From contig CM019824.1 of the NCBI GenBank assembly GCA_009763385.1, positions 157,102,357-157,166,356 on the forward strand: 64,000 nucleotides of DNA. The letters run 5' to 3'. The DNA is from Coix lacryma-jobi var. lacryma-jobi. Its lineage: Eukaryota; Streptophyta; Magnoliopsida; Poales; Poaceae. Position numbers and translations under genes: made by a program. Below the pieces are notes generated by a model. The model made no database searches. It saw only the letters and a list, made by a program, of their open reading frames with translations, and was not told where the DNA came from. Positions 33,709 through 44,394 of the stretch are shown in pieces (position 1 is the first letter of the stretch; each line of letters begins with the position of its first letter).

Positions 33709-34300
33709 CCTCTTTCTAAGATGGCAAGTGTAGGCTAGATCAAACCGCAAAATATTGTGGTTCGTGGTAAAAGACACTTTATTGAACAGATCATATATAA
33801 TTTATTTTTTTGTGATAATAGTTATCTATTTTCTATGCAGAACACAAATGAGACAAATGCTCTATAGAATATAGATAAGTGCACTCAGGCATGATTGTTT
33901 CAACAAAACCATTTAGAGACAGGTTGTCTTTGTCCTAATTTTCAAATATATATCGATACCATACCACGCTTCTTAGTGTCTTAGTGCTTGCAGTTATAAA
34001 CCTTTTAAAAAATTAGAAGCAGCCTGCTATGGTGAGTTACTATCTTGACAACTCTTCTATTGACAACAAGAACGGTATCACAACTCTTCTATGCCGACAA
34101 AGAATGTGGATCTGATCTCACCACCCTTCCTCACCTCGAAGCCGACGGCAACACGCATCTGGCCTGGTGAGCTTCGCATCCCGTTTCCCCAACTCCCTCT
34201 CTTTGCTATGAGCCCTCGACTCCCACGAATGACCGGTTCTGTTTGTGATTTTTTTTGTGATTTTCTGGGTACTGGTCGATGAGGATGGCCGTACGGAAGA
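33709..34300. other. Spacer, nothing recognised
   Basis: AT-rich, no supported coding sequence. It starts after a long C-run inside the solo LTR edge. Confidence 0.4.
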
Positions 34301-34318
34301 CGAAGGGTAGGGTGAGGT

Positions 34319-34511
34319 GTGGGCATTGAACTGGACGTCTTTGGTCCCTGCTGCTATCAGCCCCTCCTATGCATCTCTCTCCACCATCTCTTTAATTAAT
34401 TCTATAATGAAGTCCTCATTTATCTTTTGGTTGAACTGGACGTATTTGGTCTCTGCTGCTACCAGCCCCTTCTATGCATCTCTCTCCACCATCTCAATTA
34501 ATTCTGTTTAG
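34319..34511 (+). repeat. Tandem duplication of about 105 bp
   Basis: Two copies of 'ttgaactggacgt(c/a)tttggt' followed by 'ctgctgctaccagcccc' and 'tatgcatctctctccaccatctc' lie head to tail. Confidence 0.85.
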
Positions 34512-34973
34512 ATGATTTAGATTAGATGTGGACAGTACATGTAATCTTTTTAAATGAAGACATGACTGAGCTATGATTACAGGGGCAAAGAGCTCTAGAG
34601 TTTGATAGAGATTGAAGCAGTATACGAGGTTCGTGTCTTTTAACTATCTTTATCCTGAGCTAAAGCTTCTTGCGTCTAATTCTTTACTTGGCTCAAAATA
34701 CAATTTCTGAAAGGCACCATGTTTTTAAATTGAGGTATTTGTAGCTGAAAGGTGAGGCTGCATATCTATGACTAGGCAAAAAAATGTTTTCTATTTTACC
34801 ACGTCACTGTTTTTACTTTGGAGCGCCTGATCTCGATTAGGGGAGGCCATCGCCGCCGTTCGTGCGGTCCTCGCCGAATATATACCGGCTTTAAAACTCA
34901 AACCCTAACACACACACACACACTGGGGATAGCCAATGGTCTTTTACGATATTTCAATTCCACTATTTTTAAC

Positions 34974-35064
34974 TGAAGCACACACAAACGATTGGCATAT
35001 TCCTTTCTTGTATTCTTAATGAACACAAACGATTGGCATATTCCTTTCTTGTATTCTTAATGAA
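34974..35064 (+). repeat. Tandem duplication of about 40 bp
   Basis: 'acacaaacgattggcatatt' plus 'cctttcttgtattcttaatgaa' occurs twice in direct succession with no changes. Confidence 0.9.
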
Positions 35065-35864
35065 CTGAGGCATTTTGGCATATGCAATGATGAACTACTT
35101 TTCTCTGCCAACAAATACTGTCTTATTTCCTGCACTTCACTGCTATCTAGAAAAACATGTTGTTGTTCAAAGCTGTATGCTTTATGGATTTTCACCTTGC
35201 TTGGAATGAATTTAAAACCGCCGGTCGTTTAGGATACATAGCCTGATACAAGGATTTTCTAAAAATAATTGTGCCAAGTGGAACATTTTTTACCATAATG
35301 TGCAGCCTTCAGGTTTGGTGTTGCACTTAATTATGTAATATTTTTTATGTACAAATAATGATATTTGTATTGTATTATTCTATGATTCCAGTTTAAGATG
35401 CAGATTTTGTAGGGTTGACATTGGGTGTCTTGGCCTGGTCTTGTGCCGCCCAGCTGCTGGCTATCTGTTTTCACAATTTTTTTGAGGTAGAATTATTTTG
35501 TTAATTGTCTGATTGCCCAATAGTTTCATCGGATAGAGGCTCCTTTGTGTGTGCTATTACCTTTATGTTCAGTTTGTTTCATAGAGTAGAATGTACACTG
35601 ATAGGATTAAAATAATAGAAATTACTTTTTGTTTATTTTCTGTATATTCAGTTTGTTCCTTGTCTAACATCTTTAGAAGGGATGGCCTGCAGGCTCCCAC
35701 TCCGGCCATGTCATTGTTTTTAATATGTGTCTTTGGATTGGCATCGTGCAGTTTCTGAATATTATGAGTAACTTTGTTGATCATTATGCTACCTTTTGTT
35801 TCCTGTTTTTTCTCGTTTTTTCATTACGGCACTGTCTTTTGTCTTGCATTCTTTATTTGCAACA

Positions 35865-36245
35865 GGTAGCCCGTGAACTAATGGTTGCTGTGTTTGTATA
35901 TATGTACTTTTGTAGTGGCAAATTCTTTTGGCCATACAAATGGCTCACATGGATTAGTTTTGATTTGACTCTCATGTATAACCTCATATCTAAATTGACA
36001 ACCTCATGATCCAAGGAGTCTGTATGCTCAACTTTAATTTAATTTTTTGTGGTTTGATAGGGACAAAGACTAAAGGGCACTTTTGCATTTGTATGTTTAA
36101 TATATTAAATATCAACACATCACAGCTTATTTTTCTTAACTACCTTTTGTTTAATTTTTAGCTATCCATAAGAGGCAAACCAGGAAAAATGTACCAGTTG
36201 TTCTTCACGGGGATCAATCAGTGAGGCCACACAACACACTGATTG
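35865..36245 (+). repeat. Segmental repeat, copy 2
   Basis: Diverged duplicate of 31360-31770 in the same orientation. Similarity begins around 'gtgaactaatggttgctg' and ends after 'caatcagtgaggccaca'. Both copies lie within the same 8-kb tract that ends at a Helitron 3' terminus. Confidence 0.8.
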
Positions 36246-36504
36246 TGCATCTACACTATTTGTGCATCTAAAATGTACCAGTTGTTTTTCACAGTATATA
36301 GTCTTCCAGCTTTTCCTAACAAAATATCCATATTTATTGTTTGTGCATCTACACTGTTTTTGCTAGAGAACAAAATTAGTATCTCTCAACTAGCAATTTT
36401 GGAATTCTACTATAAAATGGAAGTGCTTGATTTCAACTGACTGATATCTTTTTAGAACTTTGTCGTTGTGAATGTAAGTGTGCTTTTCTAGCTTATTCAA
36501 AGTA

Positions 36505-36760
36505 TCTATGGAGTGAAAAAATGTCAGCTTTGTGTTTATAGACAAATTATGGCTAACATTTGAAATGTTTTCTGGTATTATAAATGAAGATGGTAGGATA
36601 GCTTATGGAGTGAAAAAAGGTCAGCTTTGTGTCTATAGACAGATTATGGCTAACATTTGAAATGTTTTCTGGTATTATAAATGAAGGTAGTAGGATAGCT
36701 TATGGATTGAAAAAGGTCAGCCTTATCCTAAACATCTATGGAGTGAAAAAAGATTAGCCT
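36505..36760 (+). repeat. Tandem repeat, about 98-bp unit
   Basis: Two near-identical units start at 'atggagtgaaaaaa.gtcagctttgtgt' (about 36507 and 36605). Two shorter partial units follow (about 36703 and 36741). Confidence 0.85.
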
Positions 36761-37940
36761 TTATGTCTAACTGTCTATAGATTACAGAATGACCAAATGA
36801 CCAAATGTTTCCATGTCTTGATCACCTTGCACAAATATTTTTATATGACTATCTAATTGACACTTTTCTGTCACAGATGTTAGCTAATTGCACAATGTTT
36901 TCATAGTTTATGAAGGTTCTCCAACTATTTTGGCTCCATCCTTAGAGGTTGTAAATCTATGGTGCAAAGAACAATATAGACAAGAAGTAAAAAGATGATA
37001 TGGATATATGTATTTGGCATCTAAGATTGCACCTCTTGTTATGACAGAGCTACACATGATCTAATGGGTTGTTCATACATGTTGATGAACACACCATCTT
37101 TCCCATGTATGAAGCCTGAAAAGGGGTACTGTATATATATGGTTTATCAAAATAGGTGCTAATTCATTAGTAATGTGTTATAGATATGCTATTTTCTTCA
37201 TGAGATTGTATTCTAGGATGTAGAAAACTGAAAAATTCTTATTACTACATAGAGAAACCAATCAGTTGCCTTGTCTCCTCCACCCGTGCTACTGATCCTT
37301 TGCTATGCTACATGGGGACAGGGGTCCCTCAGGTGTTCGATGAAAAACTCCAGCTGAGTTGGGTGGTTCTTGTCTTAAGATTTCTTCTGGTTGCTTGTTC
37401 TTGCGCAGGGTATGTGGAGTCGGTGAACAACGATGTGGGGATTGTCTAAAGAAGCTGGAGTCCTCCATGTGGGGATTCTTTGAAAAGTTCAGTTTGTTTT
37501 GCAGAGAAGAACATGAAGCATCGGTCTGTCTGTTGAACTCAAATATGCTGGGGTAACTATTTAAAGTTTTCTGGTGAAGGAGCTTTTGAGAAGGTGAGCT
37601 TTTGGATGTATACTGGTGGATAGTTTTGGAAGAAATGTTTGTTGTGCCAATATTTATTGATTATTTGCATCACTCTTAACATGCTCACATGTACTAATGT
37701 CGTTGTAAATCATGTATAAATGGAATTCCGCTGTCTGCTGCGATAGTGCTCGATAGGCATAACCGGTTAACCATCACAGCTTGGAAACTATGTCGCTTAT
37801 GATACAACTTTCTGTTAAGGTGAACTAAGATACCTGTAGGTTTCGGTTCTTTTGTCCCAAGAGCTTCTCCACCTTTATCTGGTAGCATTCACTTTTCTTT
37901 TTATATAGTGAGTGTTAAACATAATAATATTTTTGGTGCC
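36761..37940. other. AT-rich tract, nothing recognised
   Basis: No domain-bearing frame. The 65-codon frame at 37359-37556 is plain. It leads into the Helitron 3' terminus. Confidence 0.4.
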
Positions 37941-37942
37941 AA

Positions 37943-37973
37943 CCCGCGCGCAGGGGCGCGCCATTATCACTAG
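37943..37973 (+). mobile_element. Helitron 3' terminus (hairpin + CTAG)
   Basis: A GC-rich hairpin (stem GCGCGC/GCGCGC at 37946-37951 and 37956-37961, 4-nt loop) is followed by 'cattatca' and CTAG at 37970-37973, with host T next. This is the canonical Helitron 3' end on the plus strand. I did not find a TCTCTACTA-type 5' end upstream, so the element's left border is unknown. It may cover much of 30.1-37.9 kb. Confidence 0.6.
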
Positions 37974-38097
37974 TATACTCAATTATCAACAAGACTAAAT
38001 CGTGATCGACCCACCATCATCTCTGCTTGCCTGAACTGACTTACCAGCCTCGACACGGGCATCTTAGAGGCAAAGTGGCAAACATAGCAGCTGCCTC

Positions 38098-38143
38098 TAC
38101 AAACTATTTCTAGTCACGTCTAAAAATCATTTCTATAGTAGTG
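38098..38143 (+). mobile_element. CACTA-like terminal inverted repeat (orphan right end)
   Basis: The complement reads CACTACTATAGAAATG, then AGACGTGACTAGAAA, which matches the CACTA terminus plus its subterminal motif. It faces away from the transposase gene to its right, and I found no matching left end. It belongs to another, probably deleted, CACTA element. Confidence 0.5.
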
Positions 38144-38641
38144 TAGCACACCTATTATAAAATAAGATTGAAGACGAAACAAGAAAAGAATCCAAGGATT
38201 ATAACCATCTAGAAATTAACTAATCAAGTTTAATCGATATATTATTAGAAATGTATATTAATATCTATTATACTAAATAAGTATCATTAGATCCACTATA
38301 AAATATGTGTTTATAATATAATTATTTGATATCATAAATATAATAGCACTACTTTGTTGAAAGTCTTCATGTGGGGCATCAATTTGGGCGCATATGTTTG
38401 CCAAAAATAAATCAAGTCATTTCGACACTGACATCAACAAACCATGACTATCCATAATCATTATTAATTACATAAAAACTGTAATACATAATATTAGTTA
38501 AAACATCACTGTATATCAAGCGGGTACACTGGTGACCTTCTTCTTAACGTATGTCCCTTGGTTATGATCATGTCGTAACCATGGAGTCTCCTCAACATTT
38601 AGCAGGAAGGGCAGTATTCGGTCATACCTTTCATAATCTTC
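38144..38641 (-). other. CACTA downstream region
   Basis: AT-rich DNA after the transposase stop. A 'cactac' at 38346 could be the element's end on this side, but it lacks the usual AAGAAA extension, so I leave it open. Confidence 0.3.
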
Positions 38642-39164
38642 TTACTTGTCTGACTTGTCCACAATTCCCACGATGTTTCTTCTTCCTGAAAGAACTATGT
38701 GGTATTTTGGCTCTTTGATTGATTTATCGTCATTTTTTCCTCTCTTAGGTTTTGTAGACATGTCTTTCACGTAGAACACCTGATTCACATTTGCAGCAAG
38801 GACGAATGGTTCATCTTTGTATCTAATATTGTTGAGGTCCACTGTTGTCATTCCATACTCCTTGTCAACTGTTACTCCGGCTCCGGTCGTCTTGACCCAT
38901 TGGCACCGAAACAAAGGGACTTTAAAATTAGGTGCGTAGTCTAGTTCCCAAATCTTCTCTATGCGGCCATAATATGTTTGTCTCTTTCCATTTGGGTCTA
39001 TGGCATCTACGTGAACACCACTGTTTTGGTTCGTGCTCCTTTTATCTTGGGCAATAGTGTAAAATGTATTTCCATTTATCTCGTACCCTTTGTACGTGAG
39101 GATGTGCCATGATGGTTGTCTAGCCAACAAATATAGTTGTTCATCAATATTGTTATCACCCTGA
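38642..39164 (-). pseudogene. CACTA (En/Spm) transposase gene, C-terminal part with DUF4216 domain
   Basis: A 162-codon open frame plus about 11 codons up to the insertion point. It carries the DUF4216 signature found at the C-terminal side of plant TNP2-type CACTA transposases: SGVHVDAID, 'YYGRIEKIWELDY', 'VPLFRCQWV', DEPFVLAANVNQVFYVKD. It ends in a natural stop (TAA at 38642). It has no start of its own, because upstream it runs directly into the LTR of retrotransposon A at 39170. The missing part continues beyond that element at 63492-64000. TNP2-type transposases bind the CACTA ends and cut the element. This copy is inactivated by the 24-kb insertion. Confidence 0.85.
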
Positions 39165-39169
39165 CAATC

Positions 39170-39934
39170 TGTTGACGTCGGAAGTGGTCCGAATCACACA
39201 CCAGCAGGGCTAGAACGCCCGAAGAGGTTACAGTTCAACCTGAGACAGCAGAGACCCTAACTAAACTGACGAAAACCGATCTAAAGACCGGTTTTGATCA
39301 ATCTAGGGTTTTGGGTTCCTGTGTTGATAACTCTAGAACTCCTCCCGGGAAGACCCGTCGGGGAGAAGCACGTAGAGGTTGTTCTAGGACCAACAAGGCC
39401 CGCCTAGAACGTCGTCGAATCTCGCCGGGAGATGCGCCGAACAGCAAGGTGAGGGGAAAAAGGGTAAAAGGTAGTAGATTGGTTTTGAATCGATTGGTGT
39501 TGGATTCCTCAATCGGCCATGATCCTCTCATATATATAGAGGGGGTTAGTCTTATCCCAATAGGAAACATCTCTAGATTCATCTCCAAGTTTCCTATCCG
39601 GACTCTATCAAATATAGAATCCGATCCGGTCACAACAAAGTAACTCTGATCTTGTCAATCTTCATATCGAACAGATCGGCTTAATGGCTTATCAGTCAGC
39701 CCAATCATCCTTACAAGAGAAGGATTCGCATATTAGCACCAGACCCAATTTTCATAAGGCTTCCGACCAGGACCATCTGGTCGGACATATCATAAGTGAT
39801 CGGAAACCCCAAACGACTAGGCCCATCCGATCCGTTACACATTAGAGTAAAAGAAGACAAATTCGATTCTAATATTTTAGGTCGAATGTCTCTCCTAAAT
39901 TCATCTTTACCTATGACACTTTTGAGTGTCACCA
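39170..39934 (-). repeat. Element A 3' LTR
   Basis: 765 bp. Starts TGTTGACGTCGG and ends GTGTCACCA on the plus strand (one change from AACA in the other LTR). The polypurine tract lies just inside, at 39935-39952. Confidence 0.9.
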
Positions 39935-40093
39935 TATGCCCCCCTGTTTTTTAGTGATCTTTAATAGAACCTGAAACAAACCGAATACCAACGATGTCCA
40001 ACTCGTCGCTATTCGAGGAATTAAGGATGAATCTTCTGACTATTTTTTGTTCTAGGGCGATACATGTAATCGGCCATTGTTTGGGAAGCGCGC

Positions 40094-42055
40094 TCATGCT
40101 TCTTTGCCAAACACTTGGAAGTATTTTTTTAAATACCTCCCGTTATTACTTTTGGAGACTTCCACCTTGCAACGTCTCCAGCATATATGCTTTCCAAATA
40201 TCACTTTGATCACTTTATAAGGACCTTCCAACTCGGCGACCACTTGCAAACTTATTGCTCTTCGATCCAAGCGGTAATATAGTCTTCCAGCCATACTAAT
40301 TCTCCACTTGGAACGATTTGCTTTCTTACCTTCTTGTTGTAAGCTCTGGCGACCCGGGCTTTGTCTTTCTCCATCTCCTTAAGAGTCTTTAACCCTCTTA
40401 TCATCAGTCACGTCACATGTTGTTTCCATCATGGCATCATGATACATAACAGCAGATAAATCATTCCGTTTAGCTAGTCTATATGCACTCAGATTTACCT
40501 CGACGGGCAACACCGCTTCTTGCCCATATACCAGCTCGAAAGGAGTGACTTTTGTAGCACCATGCCTTGACACCGCATGGCCCATAAAGCCTCAGACAAA
40601 ACTTCATGCCACCTCCTCGATTATCCTCAATCTTTCTTCTTGATAAGCTTGATCAAAATCTTCTTACTAGACTCAGCTTGGCCGTTGAGCTTGAGCATAG
40701 TACGGAGACGAATTGAGCATCTTTATTTTGTATAATTCGGCGAAATCTCGCACTTCCTTAGAAATAAAAGACGTCCCTTGATCTGTGGTTAACGTCTGAG
40801 GTATGCCGAATCTATGTATGATATGTTCAGTAATAACTCAATTACCTCCTTATGTGTCATATTCTTCAAAGGCACCGCTTCAGTCCATTTAATGAAGTAA
40901 TCTGTAGCGACCATAACAAAACGATGTCCCTTTGAAGATGGAGGATGAATTTGGCCAATGAAGTCTAGCCCCCAACCACGAAAAGGCCACGGTTTGATAA
41001 TAGGATAAAGCATAGCAGCAGGTGTAAGCTGTATATTTTCCAAACCGTTGACATTCTTCGCATCCTTTGTAGTAACGAAACAATCGGCCATCATTGTGGG
41101 CCAATAAAACCCAGCTCTACGTAATAGCCATTTCATCTTAGGCGCCGATTGATGTGTAACCACCATACCTTCATGAACTTCCCCCATAGCCACCTTTGCT
41201 TGATCAGATCCCAAACACTTAAGCAACATCTTCGGCAGTTCTTCGATAAAGCTCATCATTATGTATACATATTTTAATGCAGTCCGCCGAACACTTGATC
41301 AGCCTTAGCACTTGGATCATTAAGATATTTAAGTAGGGGAGTTCTCCAATCTTCCAAATCAGTTCCATTTGTTTCGGACCGATTTAGAGTTTCTTCAGAC
41401 AAATAAATCGTTCCAAGATCGCCCAGGTTAATCGGACGGATTAACCGACCTTGATTCATAAACAACCTGGTCGGCCATAGTACTTACCCAAGTATGCTCA
41501 ACATATACCTGGTCTCCCAGGCAAGGTGGCCGAACTGGTCTTAAAAAAACTTGTCGGCCATAGAAACCGACAATACTTCTGCGTGCTGCTGCACCCGGCT
41601 TTATGTAAAAATTGTGTTTACTAACATTATAGTCAGATGCTTGTTGGGCTAACATGTTAGTTTTATAATTTTCATGCCTTGGTATATGCCGAATCTGAAA
41701 TTCGGTAAAAACAGCAATGATGGTCAAGGCACATGTTAAGATAACATTCACATCCCTCTAAACATTGGAAATTACCACAACTTGCGCCTAAATTAGTAAG
41801 GCATTCGCCATAAACTTCAACATGCTTACCTCCTGGACATAATATATGTCTAAACCGAATACAAGAGCTTCATTTCGGCTTGCTTATTAGTGCACAAGTA
41901 ATCTAACCGACCAACCGTCTCAACGTTTCAAATTAGCACCATTAGGAGAACTGATGACCACACCAACCCTTGGTGCCTCATTACAAACAAGCCGAGTCAT
42001 CAAAATAAATTTTTCATGGAGTAAAAGTCAAGTAACTGATTTCATTTTCTAAACT
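40094..42055 (-). pseudogene. Element A pol, distal part: RNase H end and integrase
   Basis: Reading down the minus strand from the junction with element B, it first gives the RNase H start (YFDDSAC ... VGVVISSPNGANFE). After gaps and frame changes comes 'IRHIPRHENYKTNMLAQQAS' (41640-41710), the end of RNase H. The integrase zinc-finger region and core follow (HQSAPKMKWLLRRAGFYWPTM; WGLDFIGQI; HRFVMVATDYFIKWTEAVPL, near 40870-41190). The post-core motif VTPFELVYGQEAVLPVE is near 40500-40560. At least four frameshifts or stops interrupt it. It was one gene with 56995-59901 before element B inserted. Confidence 0.85.
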
Positions 42056-42060
42056 AATAC

Positions 42061-43249
42061 TGTCGGTGTTTCGTACCCGGGGGTATGACACCAACGAGTA
42101 ATATGATCGCGTGCTCTCTTCCTGGATGGTGATGCAAGATGACACAAGGATTTATCCTGGTTCGGGCAAAGAAGGCCCTACGTCCAGCGGGGGAGGAGGT
42201 TCTTGTATTACTTGCACCTAAGTGCTCGTACAGGGGCGAATACAAGCTCTGTGAGCGTGGACCGGAGTCCGGACTTGAGCGTGTGGATGTATGCGTGTTC
42301 TAACGTGTCTCTCTCCTCGAATGAGGGCCCTGGTGTCCCCTTTTATAGAGTAAGGGGAGGCCAGGGTTACACAAGGGTATTGCATGTGTCGGAGTGTATT
42401 GTATTCCTTACGAAGGAGGGTAGGAACCCTGTCTTGTCGAAGACATTGTAGCCGACGTGGGCGTTGCTGTTGAAGCGTCCTTGAAGCGTGGCCTCCATCC
42501 TGGGCGTGGACGTGGAGGCGTGGCGAGGTGGAAGCCGTACAGCACCCATCCCGGAACGTACAGGACGCGGCGTGGTCCCTCCGGGTCTTGGGGTACCTGT
42601 CCTCCAATAGCATGAAAGTAGTTAGGGCTCGAGGGGCGCGGAGCCGGCCTCGAGGCGGCGCCTACGGGGGGCTCGAGTCCCCGCAGGTATGGGCAAGTCC
42701 CGTGAAAATTGATTGAGCGGCAGGCATCCGGGCCTCGAGGCGTGGCTTGGACGTGCCACAGTGTAGGGCGTGGGTTAACAGTGCTTCACTGGTGCCTTTT
42801 CGCCCATACTTATGGTGAAAACGAGACTTGACTCTGCCCCAGTCCACTGTGGCACACGTTGTGTTACAGAGGACGTGACTGGAGTAGGTGGACGAATTAA
42901 GTGCGCGGTATGGGGCTGGCATCCGATGTCTGCGCCGCTCGAGGGAGGCATAACGCGTCTCGAGGGATAGGCCGCTGTGCCGAGAGGCTCGAGGTCCCCG
43001 CGTGGGGTCTCGAGGCGTTTGGAGCGCTTGCCTCGAGACCTGACGTGGAGGGCTCGGGCGAGACGGAAAACGATCGTGCGCCGCTCGAGGGCTGGCTTGG
43101 AGGGCTCGGCTCGGTGGGCCAGCGTTGTAGGCCTCGAAGGGTCGGTTTTTTAGGGGGTTAGACTAGTTAGGTCTGTTATTAATTGGTGTTCCAGGTTTAA
43201 CCTATTTGTTTGCGTTGATCGGGGGTACCCCTTTTGCGGACCCCCGACA
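42061..43249 (-). repeat. Element B 3' LTR
   Basis: 1189 bp, TGTCGGTGTTTCG...CCCCGACA on the plus strand. Frames found inside it (for example 42218-42613) are not genes. Confidence 0.93.
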
Positions 43250-44240
43250 GTAGCCCCCGAGCCCTTGTTCGAGTGCTTGCACTCGAGCAGGGGCTCCCGA
43301 CTGGGATCTCGAGGGTTAGCTAACTGGTCTCGAGGGTTTCGTCGTTTTGATTCCGTGGGTGTCGTGCGAGCGACACCCGCGGGTGTAGCCCCCGAGGCCA
43401 CGGGGGAGTGTTTAGAACTCCCTCGTGGGCTTTTTGCGAGTGTGAGTGTTAGTTGTGATTTTTAACCCTCTTTCGTCGAGGGGTGCCAGGCTGAACCGAC
43501 CGGCCGGCTCTTCGAGCTGTCCGGCACGCCGGTTGCCCTGGCTTGTCATCCCGCGAGTCCTTTCGATCGGATGCGAGGGGGATGCCTCGTACTACCACGA
43601 GCGGGCGAGTATCGAGGTTCCCGGTGAGCTGATAACGGGGAATCCAAGTGAGACCTCGTGCCCCGTTCGATAGGGGTCGACTGTAGCCCGGAGGCGATCT
43701 CATAAAGCATGGGTGCTCAGTCTGCAGGAGTGCCGGGTCCATTCGATAGGACCCGGTGGCTCGATGCCTCCCTCCGAGGGGATCTCACTGCACGTCGAGC
43801 TCCCCGCCTTGGATACACGTGAGGGGCCTCGAGGGCTTGGCCCTCGAGTGATGCCGCGAGTGGCGCCCCTTGGTGTCCCTGACTCGGGTGCTCGAAGCCG
43901 GCTGTCGAACCCTCTTTCGTCGAGGGCCAGCCTTCGCTGCTTCGAGACTTAGGGCCGGGGCCCGTTTTTTACTTCCGGAAGAAGCCTTCGTCGCTTGGAA
44001 TCCTTTCGCCCCGTTGGGCCGTTGCCTTTTTTAGGCGGAAACCGTCAGCGAGTGGAGATCGTGGCGCCGGGGCGACGGGGCGAAGTTGGAGCGGCGGCCT
44101 CGGAGGGCCCCGGTAGAGCGGAGCGAGTACAGAGAGTCGCCGCGTGTTCCCTGCATCCGGCTCGAGACGTAGTTAGGTGGGCGCATTAAATGCTATGCGG
44201 TTACCTTTTTACGTCGTGGGAGACCCCGTCCGTCGGGGTT
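43250..44240. other. Element B non-coding interval upstream of the antisense gene
   Basis: About 1 kb of GC-rich DNA with repeated 'ctcgagg' motifs and two 'cgatcggat/cgataggg' blocks, between the polypurine tract and the TATA box at 44246. It probably serves as promoter region of the antisense gene. No frame here has a domain. Confidence 0.5.
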
Positions 44241-44245
44241 TCCCT

Positions 44246-44253
44246 TATAAATA
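44246..44253 (+). promoter_or_regulatory. TATA box of the antisense gene in element B
   Basis: 'TATAAATA' in 'cccttataaatattgag', about 145 nt before the ATG at 44395. It is on the plus strand, opposite to gag-pol, so the antisense gene appears to have its own promoter. Confidence 0.65.
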
Positions 44254-44394
44254 TTGAGAGAGGGGAAAAGGAACTCTTTGCCTTGCCTTTGCCTTCACGC
44301 CGCCGTAGCCTTCACGCGCCCTCTCCTTCGAGCTAGTCGATTGGGGATTTTTCGGCTGCCCGTCCGCCGCTTGGACCCGCGCCGCGCCACCGCC

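Noticed and set aside
39128..39130. Start codon of the DUF4216 frame at 39130
   Set aside because: The codon is TTG and the homology continues upstream to the retrotransposon boundary, so this is an internal position of an interrupted gene.
42218..42613. Open frames of 60-131 codons in the LTRs of element B (also 56098-56463)
   Set aside because: They occur in both LTR copies with different lengths because of single-base indels, have no domain, and overlap frames on the other strand.
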